A stretch of DNA of 64,000 nt from an uncultured Roseateles sp. (GTDB lineage: Bacteria; Pseudomonadota; Gammaproteobacteria; Burkholderiales; Burkholderiaceae): assembly GCA_946886855.1 (NCBI GenBank), contig CAMPJJ010000012.1, positions 16,020 through 80,019 of the forward strand, in the 5' to 3' direction. Shown here one piece after another: positions 1 through 7,991 of the stretch (position 1 is its first letter; each line of letters opens with the position of its first letter). The notes beneath the pieces are model-generated. The model saw only the letters and a list, made by a program, of their open reading frames with translations. It was not told the origin of the DNA and searched no databases. The translations under genes were made by a program, and so were the position numbers.

Positions 1-1
1 G

Positions 2-814
2 ATGACCGGCGCGGACCGCGACCTGGTCAAGGTCTGGCAGAAGATGAACGCGCCGCGCTTCGACAACATCATGTTGAACACGAAGACGGTGGCGGCGGAA
101 GCGACGCCCGAGGGCATCAAGGTCACCTTCGAAGGCGAGGGCGCCCCGAAGGAACCGCAGGTCTACGACCTGGTGCTCCAGGCGGTGGGCCGCACGCCCA
201 ACGGCAAGAAGATCGGCGCGGACAAGGCCGGCGTGGTGGTGAGCGATCGCGGTTTCATTCCGGTCGACGTGCAGATGCGCACCAACGTGCCCAACGTCTT
301 CGCGATCGGCGACATCGTCGGCCAGCCGATGCTGGCGCACAAGGCGGTGCATGAGGGCCACGTGGCGGCGGAAGTCATCGCCGGCGAGCTGCTCGGCGAC
401 GAGGCGCTGGCCAAGTCCCGCTTCGATGCGCGCGTGATCCCGAGCGTCGCCTACACCGATCCGGAAGTGGCCTGGGTCGGCGTGACCGAGGACGAGGCCA
501 AGGCCCGAGGCATCAAGGTCAAGAAGGGCCTGCTGCCGTGGTCCGCCTCCGGCCGCGCGATCGCCAACGGCCGCGACGAGGGCTTCACCAAGCTGCTGTT
601 CGACGAAGAGACCCACCGCATCATCGGCGGCGGCATCGTCGGCACGCATGCGGGCGACATGATCGGCGAGATCGCGCTGGCCATCGAGATGGGGGCAGAC
701 GCCGTCGACATCGGCAAGACCATCCATCCGCATCCGACGCTGGGCGAATCGATCGGCCTGGCCGCGGAAGTCGCGCACGGCTCGTGCACCGACGTCCCGC
801 CGCCGCGCAAGTAG
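2..814 (+). CDS. lpdA: Dihydrolipoyl dehydrogenase (E3), C-terminal part
   Basis: This is the last ~270 residues of dihydrolipoyl dehydrogenase, the FAD/NAD enzyme that reoxidises the dihydrolipoyl group of 2-oxoacid dehydrogenase complexes. The gene enters from the left edge, so the first ATG is probably internal; full-length E3 is usually about 475 residues and the FAD-binding redox-disulphide half is missing. Seen here are the second FAD motif (TNVPNVFAIGDIVGQPMLAH) and the C-terminal dimerisation domain ending in the HPHPTLGE motif, which carries the active-site His-Glu pair. Whether it serves pyruvate or 2-oxoglutarate dehydrogenase depends on upstream genes outside the window. Confidence 0.93.
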   Translation: MTGADRDLVKVWQKMNAPRFDNIMLNTKTVAAEATPEGIKVTFEGEGAPKEPQVYDLVLQAVGRTPNGKKIGADKAGVVVSDRGFIPVDVQMRTNVPNVFAIGDIVGQPMLAHKAVHEGHVAAEVIAGELLGDEALAKSRFDARVIPSVAYTDPEVAWVGVTEDEAKARGIKVKKGLLPWSASGRAIANGRDEGFTKLLFDEETHRIIGGGIVGTHAGDMIGEIALAIEMGADAVDIGKTIHPHPTLGESIGLAAEVAHGSCTDVPPPRK

Positions 815-849
815 GCGCCGCGCAGGCCGTTCACGGAGCAGGCGACCGG

Positions 850-1734
850 ATGCTGGTCCTCGACGCCGCCGCGACTTCGCGGGCGCTGCCGTGGTCCCTC
901 CTGATGGAGGAGATCGCGCTGGTCTGCCGCGAGCATCGCGACGGCCGGCTCACCTGCCCGCCGCGGCAGGTGCTGCCGCTGCGCCAGGACGGCGTGCTGC
1001 TGGTGATGCCCTGCCTGAGCGACACGCTGTCGATCACCAAGCTCGTCAGCGTGCATCCGCTCAATGCGGCGCTCGGCCTGCCGACGATCTCGGGCGAGGT
1101 CGTCGTGCTGGACAGCCGCACCGGCCAACGCCTGGCGGTGCTGGACGGCCCTGCGCTCACGGCGCGCCGCACGGCCGCGGTCAGCATGCTGGCGCTGCAG
1201 CACCTGAGCCGCAAGGCGCCCAGGCGCGTGCTGGTGGTCGGCGGCGGCGTGCAGGCGCGCGCTCACGTGGAGGCGCTCCAGGCGCTGCATCCGCAGGCGA
1301 CCATCCATGTGCAAGGCCACCAGACGGTGCCGGGTTTTGTCGAGGAGCTCGGCGTCGAGCCGCTCCCGGCCGAATCGCAGACGCGCCACGCCTGGGATGC
1401 CATCGTGTGCGCCACCACCAGCCGCGTGCCGGTGCTGCGTCCCGGCGTCGGTGAAGGCGCGGTCGTGATCGGCGTCGGCGCCTTCCGCGAGGACATGGTG
1501 GAACTGCCGCAGGAGCTGGTCCGTGGCGCGCAGATCTGGGTCGACGACCCGGTCGGTGCGCAGGCCGAGGCTGGCGACCTGATGGCTGCGGGACGTTTCG
1601 AACCGCAGGATGCGATCGACGATCTCGTGCTGGGTCAGCGTCCCGTCGGCGACGGCCGCACCCGGCTCTTCAAGAGTGTCGGTTGCGCGCGTTGGGATCT
1701 GGCTGCTGCCCGTGTGGCTGTCCGCGCCGCCTGA
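850..1734 (+). CDS. Ornithine cyclodeaminase / mu-crystallin family protein
   Basis: This 294-residue protein of the ornithine cyclodeaminase/mu-crystallin fold is close in length to typical members (~310). The N-terminal dimerisation half contains a PALTARRTAA segment like the family's substrate-binding T-R-R/T-A motif. The NAD(P)-binding Rossmann half begins with VLVVGGGVQARAHVEAL (G-x-G-x-x-A type). Members include ornithine cyclodeaminase, 1-piperideine-2-carboxylate/1-pyrroline-2-carboxylate reductases (LhpI) and ketimine reductases; the sequence alone does not choose, though many proteobacterial genes of this kind are imine reductases. The ATG at 850 is taken because it starts the conserved N-terminus and lies 35 bases after the lpdA stop; the frame stays open upstream only because of GC bias. 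Confidence 0.85.
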   Translation: MLVLDAAATSRALPWSLLMEEIALVCREHRDGRLTCPPRQVLPLRQDGVLLVMPCLSDTLSITKLVSVHPLNAALGLPTISGEVVVLDSRTGQRLAVLDGPALTARRTAAVSMLALQHLSRKAPRRVLVVGGGVQARAHVEALQALHPQATIHVQGHQTVPGFVEELGVEPLPAESQTRHAWDAIVCATTSRVPVLRPGVGEGAVVIGVGAFREDMVELPQELVRGAQIWVDDPVGAQAEAGDLMAAGRFEPQDAIDDLVLGQRPVGDGRTRLFKSVGCARWDLAAARVAVRAA

Positions 1735-1773
1735 CCCTTACACGCCACCTCGACGCCCACCACGAGCTGGAGG

Positions 1774-1848
1774 CTTGCGGGGCCAGGGGGCCGGCCCGAT
1801 TTGTGGAACATGTGACACGTATGAGGGCCGGCCCCCTGGCCCCGCAAG
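1774..1848. repeat. Perfect 24-bp inverted repeat between convergent genes
   Basis: Positions 1774-1797 and 1825-1848 are exact reverse complements (24 bp, very GC-rich, starting CTTGCGGGGCC) around a 27-base AT-richer loop. It sits between the stop of the cyclodeaminase-like gene and the stop of the HDOD gene on the other strand. It could act as a bidirectional terminator, but the long perfect arms and lack of T-tracts also suit a REP-like dispersed element. I saw no second copy in this window. Confidence 0.85.
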
Positions 1849-1854
1849 CCGAAC

Positions 1855-2721
1855 TCAGGCCTCGTCCAGCAACGGCCGCAACGCGTCGTCCCACTGCTCG
1901 AGTTCATCCTCGGACAGGTGCAGCCAGGCCAGCGCCGCTTCGCGGTTGGCGGCCCAGTCGGCGTCCTCATCCAACCCCTCGTGTTGGCGCATCAGGTGCT
2001 CGGCAATCAGTCCGGCGGCGATCAGCGAGCGGATTTCCGGCTCGATGCTCTCGTCCTTCAGCGCTTCGAAGTCGTGATGCAGCCGGATGGCTGTCATCAG
2101 CTCAGGCGCCAGGTGCCAGACCTTGATCACCAGCGCGCCGACGACGGCGTGGTCGGTGCGGTGGTTGGCGTTCTCCGTCGCGATGAAGGGCCGGTCGATG
2201 CGGGCGCCGGCTTCGACCATGGTGGCGCCATAGCCGCGCACACTCTGCAGCAACACCGGCATGCCGACATGGCAGAACAGGCCATAGCTCTGCGCCAGGT
2301 CGACCCGCATGCCGGGCAACTGGCCGGCGATGAAGCCCATTGCGACCGCGCGCTTGGTGGAGCGCTGCCAGAAGCGCAGCAGATGCGGACTGTTGACCGG
2401 GATCGCATGACGGACCAGGAAGGCCTGCATCAGCGCGACACTCTCGTCCAGGCCCAGGCGGTACATCGCCTGGCCGACGGTGGTGCAGGGCACGTGGCCT
2501 GCCACGAGATGCAACGGACTGTTGGCCACGCGCAGCAGCGTCGCCGACATCGCCACGTCGGCGGCGGCGACGCGACCCACTTCGGTGAGGTCGGGCTGAG
2601 GCAGTGCCATCGCCGCGCGCAGGCGCTGCAGCAGCTCGGGGCAGGGCGGAATCTGGATCTGGCGCAGCGGGCCGTTGGCGCGGGCCTGATCGAGTTCCTG
2701 GCGGATGGCTTGGGTCTTCAT
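1855..2721 (-). CDS. HDOD domain protein
   Basis: A 288-residue protein with an HDOD domain (a non-catalytic relative of the HD phosphohydrolase fold) covering roughly residues 20-215. Visible family features are the start IQIPPCPELLQRLRAAM, the ISATLLRVANSPL-like helix (here MSATLLRVANSPLH) and the GLFCHVGMPVLL helix, where true HD enzymes would carry metal-binding His/Asp. HDOD proteins act in signalling (chemotaxis, flagellar, c-di-GMP and stress regulation) by protein contacts; no output domain is present here. It is divergent from lapG, with a 147-base gap holding a small GCGGCAAATTGCCGC palindrome. The precise role is unknown. Confidence 0.82.
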   Translation of the reverse strand: MKTQAIRQELDQARANGPLRQIQIPPCPELLQRLRAAMALPQPDLTEVGRVAAADVAMSATLLRVANSPLHLVAGHVPCTTVGQAMYRLGLDESVALMQAFLVRHAIPVNSPHLLRFWQRSTKRAVAMGFIAGQLPGMRVDLAQSYGLFCHVGMPVLLQSVRGYGATMVEAGARIDRPFIATENANHRTDHAVVGALVIKVWHLAPELMTAIRLHHDFEALKDESIEPEIRSLIAAGLIAEHLMRQHEGLDEDADWAANREAALAWLHLSEDELEQWDDALRPLLDEA

Positions 2722-2770
2722 GTGAGGGCCGGATTATCCCGATGCGCTCCGACCCGGCGCGTGAAGGGGT

Positions 2771-2785
2771 GCGGCAAATTGCCGC
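2771..2785. promoter_or_regulatory. Small palindrome in HDOD-lapG divergent region
   Basis: The 15-base palindrome GCGGCAAATTGCCGC (7-bp arms around one base) lies in the gap between two divergent genes, where an operator would be expected. The same core recurs as a longer hairpin at 40441-40459, and a GCGGCAAGT/ACTTGCCGC stem occurs at 13686-13712, so it may instead be a small dispersed repeat. Confidence 0.35.
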
Positions 2786-2868
2786 TTGTCCGGAGGCGCG
2801 TTCCCGGGGACGCATCGCGTGTCGCACTTCGCCCGCGACGGCGTGCCGGGCCAGATACATTGCAGCGC

Positions 2869-3564
2869 ATGTCACGTTTCGTCACTCGTACAGCGTCACG
2901 CGCAGGCCGGACAATCCGGCCGGCGCAACGGGCGTTGGCGGTGCTGGTGTGCGTGGCGGGCCTGTGGTCTGCGCTGGCCTGGGGGTGGGACAAGGACAGG
3001 CTGACCGAATCCGCCGCGAAGCTCTCGCCCAAGACGCTGGCCGCGGTCAGGGCCATGATGCAGATGGCGGACCGCGCCGCGGCGATGCCCGAGGAGCGCG
3101 ACCGGCTGACGACGGTCAACAGCTTCTTCAACCAGCGCATCGCGTTCAAGGACGACATCGAGGTGTGGGGCCAGATCGACTACTGGGCCACGCCGCTGGA
3201 GCTGCTGGACAAGGGCGCGGGCGACTGCGAGGACTACGCGATCGCCAAGTACATGAGCCTGCTGAGTGCCGGGGTGCCGCAGGCCAAGCTGCGGATGGTG
3301 TACGTGCGGGCGCAGTTCCAGGGGCGACCTCAGGCGCACATGGTCCTGGCCTACTATGCGCAGCCGGAGGCGGAGCCCTTGATTCTGGACAATATCAATC
3401 CGGAGATCCGGCCCGCGTCCCTGCGGCCCGACCTGACCCCGGTGTTCAGCTTCAACGGGGAGGGCTTGTGGAGCGGCGTGGGTGCCACCACGGCGGGGAA
3501 TCCGCTGGTGCGCTTGTCGCTGTGGCGCGACCTGCTGGCGAAGGCGAAGGCGGAGGGCTTCTGA
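2869..3564 (+). CDS. lapG: Periplasmic LapG-type cysteine protease
   Basis: A 231-residue bacterial transglutaminase-like cysteine proteinase (BTLCP, LapG family). LapG cleaves the N-terminal retention module of giant LapA-type adhesins in the periplasm and so releases biofilm cells when c-di-GMP is low. The N-terminus has a signal-anchor-like hydrophobic stretch (residues ~22-38). The Cys-His-Asp triad is visible: C120 in GAGDCEDYA, H157 in QAHMVLAYY and D174 in LILDNIN. The ATG at 2869 gives the expected signal sequence; the frame stays open far upstream only by GC bias. It lies 22 bases before lapD, an order known from Pseudomonas, which supports the assignment. No lapA adhesin or type I exporter lies in the window. 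Confidence 0.92.
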   Translation: MSRFVTRTASRAGRTIRPAQRALAVLVCVAGLWSALAWGWDKDRLTESAAKLSPKTLAAVRAMMQMADRAAAMPEERDRLTTVNSFFNQRIAFKDDIEVWGQIDYWATPLELLDKGAGDCEDYAIAKYMSLLSAGVPQAKLRMVYVRAQFQGRPQAHMVLAYYAQPEAEPLILDNINPEIRPASLRPDLTPVFSFNGEGLWSGVGATTAGNPLVRLSLWRDLLAKAKAEGF

Positions 3565-3586
3565 TGGGCGACGGAGAATTCACGAC

Positions 3587-5515
3587 ATGTCCCTGATAAG
3601 ACAAATCTGGTGGCTGGTCCTGGGCGCGGTGCTGGCGTCGGCGCTGGGCGGCGTCGCGGTGAGCACCTGGTCGCTGCGCGAGCTGCTGCAGACGCAGGCG
3701 CAGCTGAAGAACGCCGACAACGCCAATGCGCTCGCGCTGGCGCTGTCGCAGCAGAAGGGCGATGCGGAGCTGATGTCGCTGCTGATCTCGGCGCAGTTCG
3801 ACGCGGGCGCCTACGAGAGCGTTCGCTGGCGGGACGGCAGCGGCGCGCCGGTGTTCGAGCGCCATCTGGAGACGCCGCAGACCTCGCATGCGCCGCGCTG
3901 GTTCGTGGCGCTGCTGCCGCTGGACGTGGCGCCGGGCGTGGCCAAGGTGTCGGACGGCTGGAAGGCCGCCGGCGAGATCGAGTTGCGCGGTCAGACCGGC
4001 TACGTGCACGAGGCGCTGTGGCGAGCGACGCTCAGCACGGCCTTGTGGCTGCTGGCGGTGGGGCTGGCGACGGGCGTCGCGGCGGCGGCGGTGCTGGCGC
4101 GGCTGCGCCGGCCGCTGGACACGGCGGTGCGGCAGGCCGAGGGCGTCTCGCAAGGGCGCTTCGAGACCGTGCTGGAGCCGCGCGTGCCGGAGATGCGCAA
4201 GCTGACGAGCGCGATGAACACCATGGTGCTGCGCACGCGGCAGATGTTCGAGGCCCAGGCCGAGCAGCTGCGCACGCTGCATCACCAGCTGCTGTGCGAC
4301 GAGCTGACCGGGCTGTCGCACCGGCGGCAATTCGTGGCGGAACTGAATTCGGCGCTGGAGCGCGATGACGGCCCGCTGCGCGCGGGGCTGGTGCTGGTGC
4401 GTCTGCGGGACCTGCAGGGGCTGAACCAGCGTCTCGGGCATGGCGCGACGGACCAGGCGCTGATGGCGATCGCGCAGGCGCTGCGGGTGTATCCGGAGCA
4501 GGTCCGCGGCTGCCTCGCGGGGCGGCTCAACGGCTCGGACTTCGCGCTGTGGCTGCCGGCGCCGAACGTGGTCGGGGACACCGCCCAGGCGCTGGCCGAC
4601 GCGTTGCGGGCCGGCCTGCAGAACCTGGGATCTGGGGTCGGCGTCGCGCTGGGCGCGGTCGAGCTGATGCGCGACCAGCCGATGAGCGCCTGGTTCGCCG
4701 CGGCCGACGCGGCGCTGGCCAAGGCCGAGCAGGGCGAAGGCGTCGTGCTGGAGCTGCGCGAGGCGCCGCCCTCGGACGAGGTCGCGCAGGGCGAGCGCGC
4801 GTGGCGCGCGTTGATCTCGGACGCGCTGGCGCATCAACGCAGCCGGCTGCTGGAATTCCCGCTGATCGGCCGCGAGCGTCAGGTGCTGCATCTGGAGTGC
4901 CCGCTTCAACTGAAGCTGAACCCGGTTGGCGAATTCGAGCCGGCCGCGCGCTGGCTGCCGCTGGCGCTGCGTCATCGACTCAGCGCCGAGGCGGACCTCC
5001 AAGCGCTCGCGCTGGCGCTGCAGGCCACGCAACGGGACTCGCGGATGCGCTGCGTCAACGTGGCGCCGGCATCACTCAACGACGGCAGCTTCATCGCCCG
5101 GGCCCGCGAGCTGGTGCAGGCGGCCCCGGCGGCGGTGCGACGCCAGACCGGACTGGAATTGGCCGAGCCGGCGGCGGCGCAGCACTTCGAAGCATTGCAG
5201 GAACTGGGTCGTCAATTGCGGCCGCTGGGTGTCCAGCTCGGCCTCGAACACGCGGGCGCCGGACTGGCTCAAATCGACCGTCTTTTCCAGGCCGGACTGG
5301 ACTACGTGAAGCTGGACAGCTCGGTGGTGAGCGGCGTGTCGGCGGATGTGGCTCGGGCCGCGTTCGTGCGCAGCCTGGTGGTGATGCTGCGCAGCCTCTC
5401 TCTGAAGGTCTACGCGGAAGGCGTCACCGATGCGCTCGACGCGCAGGCGCTGTGGGATTGCGAACTCGACGGCATCACCGGCCCGTGGGCGTCGGCACAG
5501 GAAATCAAGCCCTGA
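3587..5515 (+). CDS. lapD: LapD-type c-di-GMP receptor (degenerate GGDEF-EAL)
   Basis: A 642-residue inner-membrane receptor. Order: TM1 (residues ~7-27), a periplasmic LapD/MoxY N-terminal domain (~28-145), TM2 (~150-172), HAMP (~173-225), GGDEF-like domain (~240-400) and EAL-like domain (~415-640). Both catalytic motifs are lost: the GGDEF site reads NGSDF (residues 315-319) and the EAL site reads LEC (~436-438). This fits LapD, which binds c-di-GMP in its inactive EAL domain and then sequesters LapG in the periplasm, protecting the surface adhesin. It starts 22 bases after lapG, probably in one transcript. Its TGA stop directly abuts the stop codon of the convergent Nudix gene with no spacer. 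Confidence 0.92.
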   Translation: MSLIRQIWWLVLGAVLASALGGVAVSTWSLRELLQTQAQLKNADNANALALALSQQKGDAELMSLLISAQFDAGAYESVRWRDGSGAPVFERHLETPQTSHAPRWFVALLPLDVAPGVAKVSDGWKAAGEIELRGQTGYVHEALWRATLSTALWLLAVGLATGVAAAAVLARLRRPLDTAVRQAEGVSQGRFETVLEPRVPEMRKLTSAMNTMVLRTRQMFEAQAEQLRTLHHQLLCDELTGLSHRRQFVAELNSALERDDGPLRAGLVLVRLRDLQGLNQRLGHGATDQALMAIAQALRVYPEQVRGCLAGRLNGSDFALWLPAPNVVGDTAQALADALRAGLQNLGSGVGVALGAVELMRDQPMSAWFAAADAALAKAEQGEGVVLELREAPPSDEVAQGERAWRALISDALAHQRSRLLEFPLIGRERQVLHLECPLQLKLNPVGEFEPAARWLPLALRHRLSAEADLQALALALQATQRDSRMRCVNVAPASLNDGSFIARARELVQAAPAAVRRQTGLELAEPAAAQHFEALQELGRQLRPLGVQLGLEHAGAGLAQIDRLFQAGLDYVKLDSSVVSGVSADVARAAFVRSLVVMLRSLSLKVYAEGVTDALDAQALWDCELDGITGPWASAQEIKP

Positions 5516-6064
5516 CTAGTCGATATCCGCCGTATGCAACGGATATCCGTTGCCGCTGCGGCGGTCCTCGAAGAAGCGCTGCAGCGCTTCGCGGATCGTG
5601 TGGAAGGCGATCTCGTCCCACGGCACCTCGTGCTCGAGGAACAGCTTGGCTTCGAGGGTTTCCGGACCCGGGTCGAACACCGGGCTCAGCAGCTTCGCGC
5701 GGTAGAAGGCGTGGACCTGCCCGACGCGGACCACGTTCATCACGCAGTACAGGTTCTGCAGTTCGATCTGCGCGCCGGCTTCTTCGACCGTCTCCCGCGC
5801 CGCGCCTTCGGCCAGCGTCTCGCCGAGTTCCATGAAACCCGCCGGCAGCGTCCACTTGCCGAGCCGCGGCTCGATCGCGCGCTTGCAGAGCAGCACCTGG
5901 TCGCCCCACACCGGCAGGGTGCCGACGACGTTCAGCGGATTCTCGTAATGGATCGCGCCGCACGCGGTACACGTCGCGCGCTCCCGGTTGTCATCGGCCG
6001 GGACGCGGTATTCGATCTGGCCGCCGCAGGTGGGGCAATGCTGGTAGCGCCGCGCTTGGAACAT
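5516..6064 (-). CDS. Nudix hydrolase with zinc ribbon
   Basis: A 182-residue Nudix hydrolase. An N-terminal zinc ribbon (CPTCGG...CTACGA) precedes the Nudix box, whose consensus G-x5-E-x7-R-E-U-x-E-E-x-G-U is met by GFMELGE...RETVEEAGA. The layout matches the NudC-like/ADP-ribose pyrophosphatase group (NADH or nucleotide-sugar pyrophosphatases), but the usual NudC SQPWPFPxS motif is absent, so the substrate is open. I chose the start at 6064 (MFQARRYQHC) because the zinc ribbon follows at once and an upstream start would run into the divergent maiA gene. Its stop abuts that of lapD. Confidence 0.88.
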   Translation of the reverse strand: MFQARRYQHCPTCGGQIEYRVPADDNRERATCTACGAIHYENPLNVVGTLPVWGDQVLLCKRAIEPRLGKWTLPAGFMELGETLAEGAARETVEEAGAQIELQNLYCVMNVVRVGQVHAFYRAKLLSPVFDPGPETLEAKLFLEHEVPWDEIAFHTIREALQRFFEDRRSGNGYPLHTADID

Positions 6065-6116
6065 GGGCCGCAGTGTACCGGCCTCCGCTTGGGCCTCCGT
6101 GGCATCATCGCCGGCC

Positions 6117-6755
6117 ATGGAGCTCTACAACTACTTCCGTTCGTCCGCCTCTTACCGCGTCCGCATCGCGATGGCGCTCAAGGGCCTGGACTTCGACTAC
6201 AAGTCCATCCACCTCGCGAAGAACGAGCAGTTCAACGAGTCCTACGCCGCCGTCTCCGCGTCGCGGCTGGTCCCGCTGTTGAAGGACGGCGACGCGCTCG
6301 TCACGCAGTCGATGGCGATCATCGAGTACCTCGACGAGACGCACCCCGAGCCGCCGCTGCTGCCCGGCGACGCGCTGAGCCGCGCCTACATCCGAGCGCT
6401 GTCCCAGGACATCGCCTGCGAGATCCATCCGCTGAACAACCTGCGCGTGCTGCGCTACCTGGTGAAGGACCTCGGCGTCGGCGACGACAACAAGACGCGC
6501 TGGATCCATCACTGGGTCGAGAGCGGGCTGGCGGTCGTCGAGCAACGTCTGAAAGCCGACGGGCGATCGGGCCGCTTCTGCTTCGGCGACACGCCGACGA
6601 TGGCCGATTGCGTGCTGGTGCCGCAGATCTTCAACGCGCAGCGCTTCGACAGCCGGCTCGATCACGTGCCGACGGTCATGAAGATCTTCGAGCACTGCAT
6701 GGCGCTCGACGCCTTCAGCCAGACGCATCCGAGCGCCTGTCCCGATGCGGAATGA
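6117..6755 (+). CDS. maiA: Maleylacetoacetate isomerase (zeta-class GST)
   Basis: A 212-residue zeta-class glutathione transferase that isomerises maleylacetoacetate to fumarylacetoacetate with glutathione as cofactor. The signature YFRSSASYRVRIAMALKG at residues ~6-23 contains the catalytic Ser-Ser motif (SSASYRVR) of the class; QSMAIIEYLDE is the GSH-binding segment and a C-terminal helical domain follows. It joins HmgA (35167-36540) and FahA (33807-35129) in tyrosine/homogentisate breakdown, although here it is about 27 kb away and grouped with pgeF. It is divergent from the Nudix gene (52 bases) and its last 11 bases overlap the start of pgeF. Confidence 0.93.
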   Translation: MELYNYFRSSASYRVRIAMALKGLDFDYKSIHLAKNEQFNESYAAVSASRLVPLLKDGDALVTQSMAIIEYLDETHPEPPLLPGDALSRAYIRALSQDIACEIHPLNNLRVLRYLVKDLGVGDDNKTRWIHHWVESGLAVVEQRLKADGRSGRFCFGDTPTMADCVLVPQIFNAQRFDSRLDHVPTVMKIFEHCMALDAFSQTHPSACPDAE

Positions 6756-7464
6756 GGACTGGCTGCGACCGGCATGGGCCGCGTCGCACGTTGACGCCTT
6801 CATGACCACGCGCGCTGGTGGCGTCAGCGGAGGCCCGCAGTCGCCGGAAGCGCAGCGCGGATTGACGAGCCTCAACCTCGGGCGCTCGGGCGGTGACGAC
6901 CCGGCGAATGTGGTCGAGAACCGCCGGCGCGTCGCCGCCGCGATCGGCGGACATCCCGTTTTCCTGAAGCAGGTGCATGGGACGACCGTGTTGCGCCTGC
7001 GCGCCGGGCACGCGCTCCCCGAGGCCGATCCCGAGGCGGCGGATGCGGCCATCAGCACCGACCCGGCGCTCGCCTGCGCGGTGATGGTCGCGGACTGCCT
7101 GCCGGTGCTGTTCGCCGGACCGGGCGTGGTGGGCGCCTCGCATGCGGGCTGGCGAGGACTCGCGGGCGGGGTGCTGGAGAACACCGTCGCCGCGATGTGC
7201 GAAGCCGCGCATTGCGAGCCTCGCGAGATCCGCGCCTGGATGGGCGCGGGCATCGGACCGGCGCAGTTCGAAGTCGGCGCCGACGTGCTCGCCGCCTTCG
7301 GCGCGGAGCCACTCCATCAGGATCAACCGATGTTCCGCTTCCAGCGGAACGAAGAGGGCGACGCGCGTTGGCGCGCCGATCTCTACGGTCTCGCGCGGCG
7401 CCGACTGGGGGCGCTCGGCATCGCCGACATCAGCGGCGGCGGCTGGTGCACGCTCAGCGAGCCG

Positions 7465-7833
<369 letters not shown>

Positions 7834-7954
7834 CAACGATTTCCTCGGCTCTCCGCGACAGCAGCGTCACGCGGGGGTAAGCTGATCGAGCTACAAAGCG
7901 CCTGAGCATATGCGAAGCCTCCCCGTCGATCCGCCGCTTGCGCGGGGTCGGCTG

Positions 7955-7970
7955 TGGCAAGCTTCTTGCT
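7955..7970 (+). promoter_or_regulatory. Sigma-54-like promoter upstream of phaC
   Basis: TGGCAAGCTTCTTGCT matches the sigma-54 consensus TGGCACG-N4-TTGCW at every position but one, with the -24 GG (7956-7957) and -12 GC (7968-7969) at exact spacing. The predicted transcript start near 7981 leaves only ~11 bases before the phaC start, just enough to include the GAGGAG ribosome site at 7982-7987. Genuine function is unproven; the short leader is a point against it. Confidence 0.5.
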
Positions 7971-7991
7971 CAGGTTGGCATGAGGAGACAC

